Part shown: positions 21,200 through 31,737 of the stretch, one piece after another
Layout: the number at the start of each line of letters is the position of its first letter
How positions within the stretch are numbered: position 1 is the first letter of the stretch
Assembly: GCA_026018925.1 (NCBI GenBank)
Contig: JAKSZU010000005.1
Location: 84,309,398 to 84,373,397, forward strand
DNA from: Tupaia tana
Lineage: Eukaryota > Chordata > Mammalia > Scandentia > Tupaiidae
DNA length: 64,000 nt
Direction of reading: 5' to 3'
Translations under genes and position numbers: made by a program
The notes under the pieces: model-generated
What the model saw: only the letters and a program-made list of their open reading frames with translations
Databases searched by the model: none
Told to the model about the DNA's origin: nothing

Positions 21200-21352
21200 G
21201 AGATATATGAGGAATCATCAAAAAGTTTTGGACAATGGCATACCATGAAAAAAATTGCATACATTTTAGAAACTGTTTTGTACCAAATTAAACATATACT
21301 CTAGTTCTGTCTTCCCATGAACTTTTTGAAGTCTTCTCATATATCTTTACTC
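21200..21352. mobile_element. Mariner-like MITE, both ends present
   Basis: tatatgaggaatcatcaaaaagtt at the left and aactttttgaagtcttctcatata at the right are inverted terminal repeats over about 24 bp with few mismatches. Interior ttttgtaccaaattaaac matches sister copies. About 150 bp, non-coding. Confidence 0.72.
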
Positions 21353-21354
21353 AT

Positions 21355-21860
21355 CATAGAGAAATTGTTCTCATTTATTTTTGTTATAATTTTATTTAGA
21401 TCCAAATTTCTCACAATGAAAGTCACCTTTTTTAATGCACAGTTATGTGAGATTTGAACAACTCAAGAAAGTTATATAACTGTGACTACATACTGAAGAA
21501 AGCATTGCTAACATGGCTCAAGTTTCCTTCATGGTTATTTGTAACTTTTTCTCTCACTAGATTATCTGGAAATCCATGACCTGACTTCTGGCAATATAAG
21601 TTTTGCCTAATCCCTTCATTAAGATGGACTCATATATTTGTCTTTGAGTCTGTCCTTGTTCTTGCTCCATTATTGTGGAATTGCATGAAGAAATTTAACT
21701 ATCTCTTCACATGTTTAAAATATTGACTAAGTAAATTTTCCGACCTTAAGTGTGACCAGTGTTCTTTATGCGTGCTACTATTTGTAGCTTTTAATTGTTT
21801 TATTATATTTTCAACAGTAGGAAAGATAATTGTCCTTATTTAGAATTAATGCAAATTTTT
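21355..21860 (-). repeat. Probable L1M remnant
   Basis: Antisense order ttgttataattttatttagatcc, cagttatgtgagatttgaac, ctgacttctggcaatataag is compatible with an old L1 3' region, but divergence is high. Confidence 0.35.
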
Positions 21861-21863
21861 GAT

Positions 21864-22110
21864 AGCGGTGCAGGCAGTGGCGCAATGCTAATAAAACACG
21901 TCATGATGCTGGGCCCACATGTGAAGGTACTAGGTCACATCCCGAGGTCTCCCTGAACATACCAGGCATGTGGCTGCATAGCCGTGATCCTGGCTGGCTG
22001 AGGCTGCTGGTAGATCACAGCATGAAGATTGTGGTGGGAGTGCCTGTCGCTCCTGTTTTGTTTTTTCTCTCTCATTCCCTGTCTTTCTCATGGGAGAAAT
22101 AAACCTTTGA
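21864..22110 (+). mobile_element. Different tRNA-like SINE family
   Basis: gcggtgcaggcagtggcgcaatgc head resembles a tRNA 5' half, followed by a body (ggcatgtggctgcatagccg, tggctgaggctgctgg) unlike the main family, a CT-rich stretch and gggagaaataaacc. Only copy in the window. Confidence 0.6.
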
Positions 22111-22484
22111 AATAACTATTGATATAATAATGTTATTGACATAACTTACTTTAACTTCAGAAAAATAGAGCAGTAAGTCTATTACTAGAGAGGGTATAGA
22201 CAGCATCCAACTAAATTCAAGTAATTATCCATTTAGTTGCTACTCAGACTTTCTATGTGGATACATGGCCTTAAAGTAATAGAAAAACTGGCAAGCTTGA
22301 ATACATAGAATTTGAAAATCAGGGAGAAATCTGAGACAAACAGAAAGTTTCATGGAAATACATTCTGATGTACCCACCAAATACCCACTCCAGTATATAG
22401 CTATCAGTGTTCTACTTCCTATGAAAGCAAAACAAAAAGTTGAAGATTTCTGGCTGTGAGAATAATATACAGATGTTAAGAATG
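22111..22484. other. Unclassified interval
   Basis: Nothing recognised. Confidence 0.5.
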
Positions 22485-22495
22485 CAACTTCTCAT

Positions 22496-22752
22496 GCCAG
22501 CTCTGTAGTGCAGTGGCTAAGCTCTGTGTATTGAGATCCAGATCCCACATGGGTGACCACTAGTAGAATCCTGGCCCTGGTAGCTTGAAAAATGATGCGT
22601 GTGTCCATGCCCAAAATGCTCATGGGAAGGAGAAATGGAGGAAAAAGATTACAGTGTGACCATGTCAACTGAGGATGACCTTCTGTTTCTTTCTCATTCT
22701 CTCCCCTATTGCCTCTAATAATGCATCTGCCCTCTGGCAATAAAATAGAATT
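22496..22752 (+). mobile_element. tRNA-derived SINE, second head type, perfect TSD
   Basis: ccagctctgtagtgcagtgg head, agatccagatcccacatggg, body shared with the main family (aggagaaatggagga), ctctggcaataaaat tail. Exact 11-bp TSD caacttctcat (22485-22495, 22753-22763). Defines the boundaries of this head type. Confidence 0.94.
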
Positions 22753-22763
22753 CAACTTCTCAT

Positions 22764-23574
22764 AATAACTTAAGAGTAAACATACACTATTTATAAGTAA
22801 AAATGCTTCAAAGTACCATGCATGACAAAAATAGACTATAGTTAGAATTAGCCCATTGTTCCACCCGAAAGAAAAACATTTAAGACTTTCATCTATGTGA
22901 TACATGGTGACCTAGTTACATCTTTAATTTCTTTTTTCATTTACAGGTATTAAGGAACATTATGGTAAATAGCAATTTTATTAGTGAGCTTATATACAGC
23001 GGTCCAAACCTGTGTTAGTCATTATAAACACATGATGAACGTGAAGCAACTCTCTTCATCAGTGAATGGCATTTTCACTCGCTCTGACACTTTATTGTGC
23101 CAGTCATCTGCAAACATAAGGTCACAGCTGTTCTGTGACATTTTTACACAATGAAAAATCAGCCTGTTCCACAGAGAAATAAAAAGAAATTTAATAACCT
23201 GACATTTAGAAGTACAGAAAAGGCATTTCCAATACAGGTAATTTTACATGGATCTTATGTGAAAACAACATCACTGTTAAAAAAAAAAAAAGAAAAAAAA
23301 GAAATGTTTGCTTAGGCCAATTACAGTACACAAATCTAACATGGCCATCACTGTTAGTCACTTTTTTTCAGTGTGCAGGAGTGACAAGCTCAAGAAACCC
23401 TTCTGATATTCTATATTCATGCAAACTTCTTCAGTTTTTATTACATATGGAAAATCACTATTGCCTTCTATTTCAATAGTGTTGTAAGTTGTGGCATATA
23501 TTTATTTTAGCAAAGAGCTGCCATTTTTAGGCACATTTCTCATTTAAAATGACATATTTAAGCTGCAATAAAAT
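22764..23574. other. Unclassified, UTR-like interval
   Basis: Low-repeat sequence of balanced composition (e.g. tgtgccagtcatctgcaaac). An A-rich stretch at 23279-23302 and a direct repeat catcactgtta (23269, 23346). No open frame; possible conserved non-coding DNA or an old retrocopy UTR. Confidence 0.4.
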
Positions 23575-23586
23575 GTACTGAATGCT

Positions 23587-23842
23587 CTAGGGCCCAGCAG
23601 TTGACATAATAGCTATGGCGCTGGAATCCTATGTAGCCGAATACAGTTCAAGTCCCAGACTCAGAGGCTTAAACTCACACCGGGCATGTATGTGTGTGCC
23701 CAAGATCCTGAGAATGGAAAATGAAGAAGGGATTGTGGCATGGCCACCCCCTGGGGGTTGATTTCTCGCTTTCTGTCTCTCTCTGTCTTTCTGACGAGTG
23801 CATGAGTCCTATAGCAGAAACCACTCAAAAAAAAAAAAAAAA
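23587..23842 (+). mobile_element. tRNA-derived SINE, long form, perfect TSD
   Basis: ggcccagcagttgacataatagc head, cagttcaagtccc B box, complete body, gtcctatagcagaaacc, A16 tail. Exact 12-bp TSD gtactgaatgct (23575-23586, 23843-23854). Confidence 0.96.
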
Positions 23843-24035
23843 GTACTGAATGCTATAACATTGGATTTGCTTTGTCTTCTCTTTTTGTTCTCATACTTGT
23901 CTCTTCTACTCCCATCATTCTTCTTTTTTAATTATATTAAATATTTATTCTCAGTTTCTACCCTATCTATAGTTTTGTTTTGTTTTTCTGAGTACATATA
24001 TTTATTATTTTTAGTGCCTTTAAGAATAGCCTAAC

Positions 24036-24226
24036 GAGGGACCAGCGGGTGGCGTGGTGGTTAAGGTGCTGGATGCTCCCACATGGCTGACCACAGGTCA
24101 AATCCTGGACCTGATGGCTTGCTTTCTCACCTTCTCTCTCTCTCTCTCTCTGGTCAAAATAAAAATGAATGCATGAATAAATAAAGTTAAATAAATAATT
24201 AAAAATAATAAAATGTTTAAAAAAAG
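24036..24226 (+). mobile_element. tRNA-derived SINE, short form, perfect TSD
   Basis: ggaccagcgggtggcgtggtgg head, aggtcaaatcctgg B box, then ggcttgctttctcacc with no body, CT tract, tggtcaaaataaaaatg and A-rich tail. Exact 12-bp TSD gaatagcctaac (24024-24035, 24227-24238). Confidence 0.96.
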
Positions 24227-24238
24227 GAATAGCCTAAC

Positions 24239-24590
24239 AAAAACAAAACTGTAAGATTGCATATTTAAATATTTTATATTAAATATTGAAATTTTAAAAT
24301 TCTGTGTGAAAATATGTCTACTTCAAATGTTATAGTTTTTGTTAAATAATGAATCATTTCAGATATCACTTTTGATTTCATTGAGACTTATTTATCTGTC
24401 AGGTATGATTTACAATAAAGAAAATAATAATAACTGTCATCAAATCAATAATTGAACTTTTTCATTTTGCCTTTTATGTATATTTGACATCCTGTTCTGT
24501 AAAAAATTGAAAGCATATTTTTAATATCTTTTTTATCATTTTGCCTTGTTTTGAGCATTCTAAGATTATTTTACTCTTCCTCTAGCTCTC
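24239..24590. other. AT-rich interval
   Basis: Nothing recognised. Confidence 0.5.
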
Positions 24591-24740
24591 TCTATATATG
24601 TACATATATGTGAGTGTGTATATATATGTGTGTGTGTGTATGTGTATATATATATATATATACACATACACACACACACATATATATATATATAGAGATA
24701 GAGAGAGAGCGAGAAAGAGAGATACATACACATACATATG
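24591..24740. repeat. Composite microsatellite with perfect palindrome
   Basis: TATG, TG, TA, CA, TA and GAGA tracts in series. 24619-24688 is an exact inverted repeat of 35 + 35 bp with no spacer. The 60-70 codon frames across it are repeat translations, not genes. Confidence 0.95.
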
Positions 24741-24924
24741 TATCTCCATCCTTTTCTCCCATGATTTTAACTCAGTTCGTTGTCTTTAAAAGCCTTATTT
24801 ATACTGATGGCTTGAATTTATAGCCTAACCCTCATCACTATAGTCTACCATGTATTTGCATCTGTATATAGATATTTAATATGTTTCTCAAATTTTAAAC
24901 TAGGCCTATAAAAATAAAAAAATA

Positions 24925-25205
24925 GGGCCAACAGGTAGTGTGGACATTACGGTGACAGGATACCATATGGCTGACTACATGGTTTGATTTCCAGACCTGG
25001 TGGGTGAAAATCACTCCAGGAGTTTGTGTGTGTGTGTGTGTGTGTGTGTGCCCAAAATCCTGAGAGAAGGATGGAGGATAGTGGATTGCAGCATGGTCAT
25101 TCCCCAAGTAGTGATTTCTTAATTTCCCTCTCTCTCTCCCTTTCTGTATCTCTCTGGCAAGTACATGCATCCTATAGCAAACTACAGATACAAACAAACA
25201 AAAAC
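24925..25205 (+). mobile_element. tRNA-derived SINE, long form, with internal (TG)n
   Basis: gggccaacaggtagtgtgg head, atggtttgatttcc B box, body; the internal gcacgtgtgcgtgtgtgccc segment has expanded into (TG)n at 25025-25050. Confidence 0.9.
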
Positions 25206-25306
25206 ATGTATTTAACCTTGCCAAATTCATGCCAAACTGATGATCACATCCCATCTCAGTATCATCTGAAAAAGTGCTGTGCAAAGATATAGGAGTCATT
25301 CTTCCT

Positions 25307-25321
25307 CCCCCCCCCCCCCCC
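25307..25321. repeat. C15 homopolymer
   Basis: Fifteen consecutive C. Not inside a SINE body; marks the left edge of the L2 remnant. Confidence 0.95.
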
Positions 25322-25379
25322 GTTTTCCTCCTATGCTTCCAAAATAATCAGCAGAAAGTTGTTTCTCTCCACACATCAT

Positions 25380-26100
25380 ATTATCTAAATTCATCTTTCC
25401 TTCTCCCCTTGGTCTGAGTTATTTGCCTGGATTACTGTAACAGTCTCTTAATTGGTTGATCTGTCTGTATTTTTCCGTTTTATAATCCCTCTTCTAGATA
25501 ACAGCCTGGTGAGATTTCTAAATCATGAACCAAATAACATAATTTCTCCTTGTGAAATAGTCCAATCACTTCCCATTGCAATCAGAGTAAAATTCACACA
25601 CGTCACCAAGTCACGGCCAGTACTACATGACCTGGCCTAAATCTCTGACTACATCTGTCCTAGCTGTTCCATATCCGTTACTGGCATTCTGAACCCCTGG
25701 CCTTCTTTCATTTTCCTTGACACCCTAACATCATTTTAGTTTTGGAGTCTTTGCAGAAACTTCCCTCCACTCAGAATTATGTACTTCATAGTTCCAAACA
25801 GTCGTTTCCTTTTTTGTCATGCAGTTTAAATCCAAAAGTCACTTCATAAGAACCCTTCACTAGTCATTATAGCTAAACCCCAATTAATTTCTTTCACAGT
25901 GCCAGCTTGCAATTTTTATAATACCAGTTGCTATCTACAGATATTTTTATTACTCTTTTCCTGTCTTTTCAATAAGCTAATAAGTACTTTCCTTGAGGCC
26001 AAGGGTTTGATTATACCATACACTGTATTCACAGCAACCGAAGTATTTCTTGAAATACAGTGGAAACTCAGTAAACATTTGTTGACTCACAAAGTGCTGC
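25380..26100 (+). repeat. L2 LINE 3' portion
   Basis: Ordered L2 blocks: ttgcctggattactgtaacagtctc, aatcacttcccattgcaatcag, tactacatgacctggcc, aagtcacttcataagaaccc, ttccttgaggccaaggg, cagtggaaactcagtaaacatttgttga. The run is nearly continuous, so this is the best preserved old LINE in the window. Open frames inside are not genes. Confidence 0.82.
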
Positions 26101-26329
26101 TATATTTAGACACTAAAACATTTGTAAAAGATATTTCAGAATATATATATAATTACTATACATTTAATGTTTATCATTGAATATATATATTTTTTCTGGT
26201 ATGTATGTCTATTCACTTGCTTACTTATCTATATTTGTTCTCATGGAAAACAACCCATGAAATTATTACAGTAAAACCAATGGTTGTTTTAACCATTTTT
26301 TGTGGAGAATGAAATAATCACTTTTCATT

Positions 26330-26475
26330 TACCCATCTGTTCATTCATTCAATATTATTTATGAAGTACCTACCACATGCAAGGAAGTGTCCAGAGTTCT
26401 GAGAATATATCAGTAAATATCATAGACAAAGTATTTGCCTCCATAAACCTACCATTACAATTAGTAGAGAATCCT
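26330..26475 (-). repeat. L2 3'-end, antisense
   Basis: ttcattcattcaatattattt, gaagtacctaccacatgcaagg, ccagagttctgagaatatatcagtaaa is the reverse complement of the L2 3' end. With the previous entry it forms an inverted L2 pair 230 bp apart. Confidence 0.75.
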
Positions 26476-26558
26476 AAATAATAAAAAAGACACATTAATC
26501 TGGAAATTGAAATATAGTTCTATTTTTAAAATTTTGCATGATAAATAAGATGTGGGAT

Positions 26559-26824
26559 TTTTTATTTGTGTTGGTTTGTTTTTACTATAGGTATGTGTAC
26601 TTTCCAGAGACAGAGCCAGAGAGATGGAAGGTGAGAAATTATCCCTCAATGGGGATGGCCATGCCACAATCCCTTCTTCTCTATTCTTCTCTTCTTCTTT
26701 TGGGTTTTGGGGCATGTGCACACATGGACCTGGTGTATTTTTCGAGCTGTTGGGTCCAGGACCCTAACTTTACAGTTGACCATATGTAATCTAGCTGCCT
26801 TAACTACGATCCCATTTTCTGCTC
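26559..26824 (-). mobile_element. tRNA-derived SINE, perfect TSD
   Basis: Tail block tttttactataggtatgtgtac, body ccatgccacaatcccttcttc, head cttaactacgatcccattttctgctc. Exact 12-bp TSD aagatgtgggat (26547-26558, 26825-26836) despite a diverged body. Confidence 0.93.
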
Positions 26825-26836
26825 AAGATGTGGGAT

Positions 26837-27379
26837 AGTCTTAGGAAATGTTTATATCCTTTATCTGAGGAAGTACTTGTTGAAAAGTTAAATTTTGAGC
26901 ATTCATATGAATGACTGAGGGCACAGTCTATCTGATATTTGTTAAGTCTTCAGAAAAGTCATGACTTTTTTTATGTTTTTCTATGCAAAAATGTGTCATG
27001 ACTTTCCCAACAATCCAATACATAAGAAGCACTTATGGCACAGGAAAAAACAAAGACCTCATGATAGAGGATGTTTGTTCTTTCTCAGAACAAAAAAAGC
27101 AAATACTCCAGTGTTGCTATAACTGAATGGAAAAAGTAAGTTCCAGTAGAGGAATTAATGGTCTTAGTCATGACAAGTTTTATGATGAAAAGAAAAGTCC
27201 AATTTGGATTTTAGTTTTAGTGAGATGGGCAGCCATTATTAAGAGTTTATGGAGATGACTGACAAAATTTGACATGTACTTTTAAGAATATAAAGTCAAA
27301 TTTGAAATATACTAATTTTTATTACAGTTTGCAGAGAGTAGGAGCAGGAAATCTGCTTAAAAAAGCTATGTAATAATCT
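26837..27379. other. Unclassified interval
   Basis: Nothing recognised with confidence. Confidence 0.45.
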
Positions 27380-27869
27380 GGGTGAGACATATGGGAAAGT
27401 TTGGGCAAAGATGGATAGTAATAGTAGAACTGCTTAGTTGTGAGTGTTTTGGTTTTGTGTTTGTTAGGTTGGTTAGCAATAAATGGAAAACATTAGAAAA
27501 TCTGTTTTTGATTTACACTATTTGCATGTTAATTAGATATTCAATTGGAAGATTCAAGTACACAAATGCATTTACAAGAATAAAATTTAGAAGTCTGACA
27601 TAGGTATATGAACACAAGTTGAACAGAGTTAAGTCACCCAAGGATTGCATATACACAGAATGGAAAACTTATCAGTTTTAAGCCCTGGGGTATGTCAGAA
27701 TTTTTAAGTGGTAAACTATTAAGGAGCTCTCATAAAATGTTGATACTGATTTGGCACAGTAAATGTGGTAAGAAAGAAGCAAGAAAAATAATAGCATTTG
27801 GAAGTCAAGTAAAGAGAGGCTTTATGGGAAAAGGTGTGGAAATGAGACGTTTATCCTGGCTATGTGTAT
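27380..27869 (+). repeat. Possible old interspersed repeat
   Basis: The series ggattgcatatacacagaatgg, agccctggggtatgtcag, ggaagtcaagtaaagagagg resembles a dispersed mammalian repeat I remember (blocks 'gagccctggggcactcc', 'gaagccaagtgaagaaag') but cannot name. Diverged. Confidence 0.35.
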
Positions 27870-28280
27870 CAAAGTAATTGATACTGAATTTGTCCTCCTG
27901 CTAAAACCAACTATAAAACCACTTGAAACATGGAAATCAAATGTTCTAGGCATTGCATATGTTGAGAACTGTGAGCATCCAGAGGAGAATAACTGCCAGG
28001 TGAGACTCCTGATAAACCTGTGATCACCCCCCATTAACCTGGTGTTTCTCGGCAGAGCATTTTACTATCACAATCCAGGGAGAGGGACCTCTGTTGCTGA
28101 GCTGACAAGACTGAGGATGGCTTCAGTGCTTATAATGTGATCACAGAGTAACAGAGAAGAGAGTGTTTTGCAAAGGAGAAGCCATTCTGCAAGGCCTCAA
28201 CTGAAGACTGGGGTAGACACCTGAGGAGCAAGATTCCATAAGATCGAATTTTGCTTTCAGACCAGGTAGTACAAAAGTGA
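27870..28280. other. Unclassified interval
   Basis: Gene-poor, purine-rich on the plus strand; could be part of an old L1 5' region but unproven. Confidence 0.35.
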
Positions 28281-28355
28281 TCATATATATACCTTTCCCA
28301 CCTAAAACAAGTAAAATTATCATATATATACCTTTCCCACCTAAAACAAGTAAAA
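28281..28355. repeat. Tandem duplication of 39 bp
   Basis: A 36-bp segment (tcatatatatacctttccca ... gtaaaa) at 28281-28316 recurs without mismatch at 28320-28355, period 39. Recent, as no substitutions separate the copies. Confidence 0.95.
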
Positions 28356-28819
28356 ACTGGTCATTTAAACTTTAAAAAAAAATCTTTCAAATAATAGATA
28401 TCAGAATACAAATAATGATTTCTGAGATATAGGAAACAAAGTATGTGACCCTTTACTATTGCCCAGGCCTACTGTCTGGGGCAGGTTGCTAGGTTGCACA
28501 GGCAAGGGGAACTCAAGCGTAACAGTAGTCTCCCTGAATTAAAGAAAGTAGACTGCCTATCAGTGGAATCATGGAGGCTAGAATCTGTTGGATAAAACAC
28601 TGCAAAAAGGGAGAATACTGAATAGAAGCAGCACTGGAAATATCTGCCGAGGGTCACCTTACTCAGAAGTGGACTAATCAGCACCTCTATGTAAGGAAAT
28701 CTCCCAAAGAAGGGGAATGAATTACCCAGAGGATCAGAGAGAACAATGCTCTTAGCTCACACAGAACCAGGAGTAGCCAAGGCTAACACTTTCATGGTAT
28801 ATAAGAATCAATTATAATA
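28356..28819. other. Unclassified interval
   Basis: Nothing recognised; moderately GC-rich around 28450-28600. Confidence 0.4.
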
Positions 28820-28892
28820 TAATCTATGTATGGATTTTAAATACTGTTTTGCCAAAATTAGTTCACACTTTAGTTCAATTTTCTTGTTTTTT
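28820..28892. mobile_element. Mariner-like MITE, partial
   Basis: tatggattttaaatactg, tttgccaaaattagttcacac, ttcaattttc match the right half of the copy at 20724-20790. Terminal part lost. Confidence 0.5.
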
Positions 28893-28907
28893 AAATTTCC
28901 AGAGGGC

Positions 28908-29084
28908 AGGGGCCAGCAGGTGGTGTGGTGGTTAGGGCACTGGACTGACCACAGCTCAAGTCCCAGACCTGGCCGCTTCTTACTCTCTCTCTCTCTCTGT
29001 TTCTTTTTGGTGAGCACATGTGCCCTATAGCAAATTAAAAAATAATAATAATGATAAATAAAATTAAATAAATAATTTTTTTTT
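28908..29084 (+). mobile_element. tRNA-derived SINE, short form
   Basis: ggggccagcaggtggtgtggtgg head, agctcaagtcccag B box, no long body, CT tract, gcacatgtgccctatagc, AAT-rich tail. Flanked by aatttccagagggc (28894-28907) and aatttccggagggc (29086-29099), one mismatch. Confidence 0.94.
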
Positions 29085-29099
29085 TAATTTCCGGAGGGC

Positions 29100-29298
29100 C
29101 TGTTTCCTTACCAGAGTGAGAGGAAAAGAATTCACTGATGGGGTTTGGTTATGCTGCAATCCCTGGTCTTCCATTTCTCTATCTTTCTGGGATTTTGGCA
29201 TGCATGCACTTGTTACTGATGTGTTTTTCAAGCTGTTGTGGCTGTCATTCATGTTGTGGTTGACCATGTGGAATCCGGCTCTTTTAACCACTAAGCTG
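29100..29298 (-). mobile_element. tRNA-derived SINE, diverged
   Basis: gttatgctgcaatccc, gggattttggcatgcatgc, tcaagctgttgtgg and head ttaaccactaagctg; tail block missing or decayed. Abuts the preceding SINE's target site. Confidence 0.75.
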
Positions 29299-29432
29299 TT
29301 AAATTTTCTATAGGGTACACGTGGTCACCAGAGAAAGAGAGAGAAACAGAGAGAGACAGAGAAGGTGGGGACGCAAACCATGGTCTGCCACGTGGGATCC
29401 AGTGCCTTAACTACCATAACAACTGTTGGCCC
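29299..29432 (-). mobile_element. tRNA-derived SINE, short form
   Basis: ttttctatagggtacacgtgg, GAGACAGA tract, cgcaaaccatggtctgcc and head aactaccataacaactgttgg. No long body. Confidence 0.85.
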
Positions 29433-29490
29433 AGTTTTTGGGTTTCAGAGAGAAGTATCTGCTGTTGACATCCAGATGAAAAAAATTTTG

Positions 29491-29750
29491 GGGACCAGCA
29501 GTTAGCTTAATGGCTAAGTCGCTGGACTCCCACGTAGTCAACCACGGTTCGAGTTCCGGACCCAGTGGCTTAAACTCATGCCGGGCACGTGTGCATGCGT
29601 GCCCAAGATCCCGAGAGGAAAATGGAGGAGAAGGGATTGCGGCATGGCCATCCCCCCTTGGGGGTGATTTCTCTCTTTCTGTCTCTCTGTCTCTCTCTGT
29701 CTGTCTGGCGAGCACATGCACCCTATAGCAAAAACCTCTCCAAAAAAAGA
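29491..29750 (+). mobile_element. tRNA-derived SINE, long form
   Basis: gggaccagcagttagcttaatggc head, B box GGTTCGAGTTC (ancestral A), complete body, caccctatagcaaaaacctc, A-rich tail. aaaaaatttt flanks are low-complexity, so the TSD is uncertain. Confidence 0.95.
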
Positions 29751-30684
29751 AAAAAAAATTTTTTTGAATCTATAGCTTTTAGCTTATTAAGTCATCTGGT
29801 ATACAACATTTTACCATCAGTGACTATAGTGTCTGATTCTTCTTTGGGTTAATATTGTTTTAAAATAAGCATGAAAATACTAAAAATTAAACAATTTTAA
29901 CCCAAAAGAATTTTTTCCTTCTGACTTAAAAATATAATCATGTTTTTTGGTGATCTTCTCAGCAAATTCTGATTAATCATATTGATAAATAATGAGAGTC
30001 ATAGAAAATGCTATTGGTCAAAATGTCAAAATTTCATAGACTAAAATGTAACAAAGTTGTCAATTCTGTTTTCTCACATATCTTTTTGTGACACCTTAAA
30101 TTTACATGTCAATAGCTATGATATATAGTTAATATATGGGAAAGTAAAATGGACACACAGTTTGCTCTTGGAACTTCTCCTTTAACATTTGAGTCTTTTT
30201 TAATCTGAGATTAAAAAGGACAATGGGACCACATACATGCTTTTTGCTTTAGATAAGAGAAAAATCCAAATTTTTACATAGCCTGGTAATTTAGATTTTC
30301 TTTAGTCTTTGCAAGTTTGTGTGCATGTTGTTTTCAGATAAGCCACATCATGGAGCTTTCAAATCTGCATTTGAGAAAAACAGGAAAAGGTGAATTACAT
30401 TTATTTGTGACTCTACTAAGTTACGTTTAACTCTATTAAAATATTTAAATTTGGGTTTATTATTCATGTACCATTATAAAGCATGTATTTTCAAATTTAG
30501 AAAGCTTTCAGAGTACTTAACTGTGTTTTAGCTATGCAATCACTCTGGTATTATCAGAGACTTTTTGAGAGGTTTCCAAATGAATTTATGATTCAAAAGC
30601 TCTACATAGTCATTGTTTTTTATTTAGATTCCACCATTGTACATCTCCATAGCAGACAATATGGTTTCAGTATGGTTTTCTTTT
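29751..30684. other. AT-rich interval
   Basis: No gene recognised. 30620-30680 (ccattgtacatctccatagc, agacaatatgg) resembles the L1MA-like segment at 11601-11640. Confidence 0.45.
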
Positions 30685-30690
30685 TTCTTT

Positions 30691-30745
<55 letters not shown>

Positions 30746-30996
30746 AGAGAGTTTTGCTATAGGATGTGTGTGCTTGCCAGAGAGAGACAAAGAGATAGAA
30801 AGCAAAAAAATCACCCCCCCCCCCCCCCCAGGGAGCATGGCCGTGCCACTATCCCTTCTCCTCCCTTCTCTTCTCAGGATTTTATACACACATACACATG
30901 CCTGGAGTGAGTTTTAAGTTGCAGGGTTCAGGACTCGAACTGTAGTCAACTATGTGGGAGTCCAGCAATGTAACCACTATGCCATCTGCTGGTCCT
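30685..30996 (-). mobile_element. tRNA-derived SINE, long form, with (TG)n tail and C16
   Basis: T-tail followed by (TG)n (30703-30743), ttttgctataggatgtgtgtgc, a C16 run (30814-30829) where the body normally has six or seven C, then full body and head catctgctggtcct. Diverged TSD gacaatatggtt / acacaatgtggc. Confidence 0.92.
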
Positions 30997-31002
30997 GACA
31001 CA

Positions 31003-31697
31003 ATGTGGCTTTTCAACATATGCATGTAATATATGTCAACATGTTCTTCTTCTAAAGGTTCTTCATTCTTTGCCCAGTTTCAGGGATTAATTCCTAGTTA
31101 TTAAAGTAAAATCCAAGTGGCACATTCTATTTTTTTTCAGTTTAATGATGAGATATATCATTTAAAAAATGATAACAGAATTATCTTCTGTAGAGAGCCA
31201 CTCATTTCTTGATCAATGTATCTATTGTGCACCTTTTCTATTTATTTAATGGATTCAAGCTATGGCTTAAAAATCAGTGCCAGAAGAAACCTGTTCATTT
31301 TGGCAAATGTCTTTTTTTATTCTCATTTTCTTTCTCCTGGGCCCTTTTCTCAGGCTTTTGTCCTGCCTCTGGCCTTTTTAAAAATCTGTGACTCTTACAA
31401 AACTTTCTTTTCTTTGGTTATACATTGTAAGATTGTGCTTTACTTTAACTTCACAATTGCCACAGGTAAAAGTAAAAGTAAAAATGCATTTTTTATTTGA
31501 TAGACTATCTGTGCATTTTTTTACCTTAATTTTCAAATAATTCATTTGAAATTGGTTTTACAGCTATCAGCTATAAAAATAACTAATGTGAAAATAAATA
31601 TTCCTGTTCAAAGAGCACAGACAGAGAAATACTTCTCAGTTCCTTGGAATAGAGCTTGATTTGCTAGACTTCCTTTAAATCCTATTCTAGAGGTGCG

Positions 31698-31737
<40 letters not shown>

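Noticed and set aside
23269-23356. catcactgtta direct repeats around an A-rich block, as a retroinsertion
   Set aside because: The poly(A) lies at the wrong end relative to the repeats and only 66 bp are enclosed; probably coincidence.
24598-24823. Open frames through the TG/TA tracts
   Set aside because: Pure microsatellite translation.
25899-26180. 93-codon open frame
   Set aside because: Falls within the L2 remnant; no conserved coding signal.
30703-31731. CRISPR-like regularly spaced repeats
   Set aside because: Only dinucleotide microsatellites and dispersed SINEs; no repeat-spacer pattern, and this is mammalian DNA.
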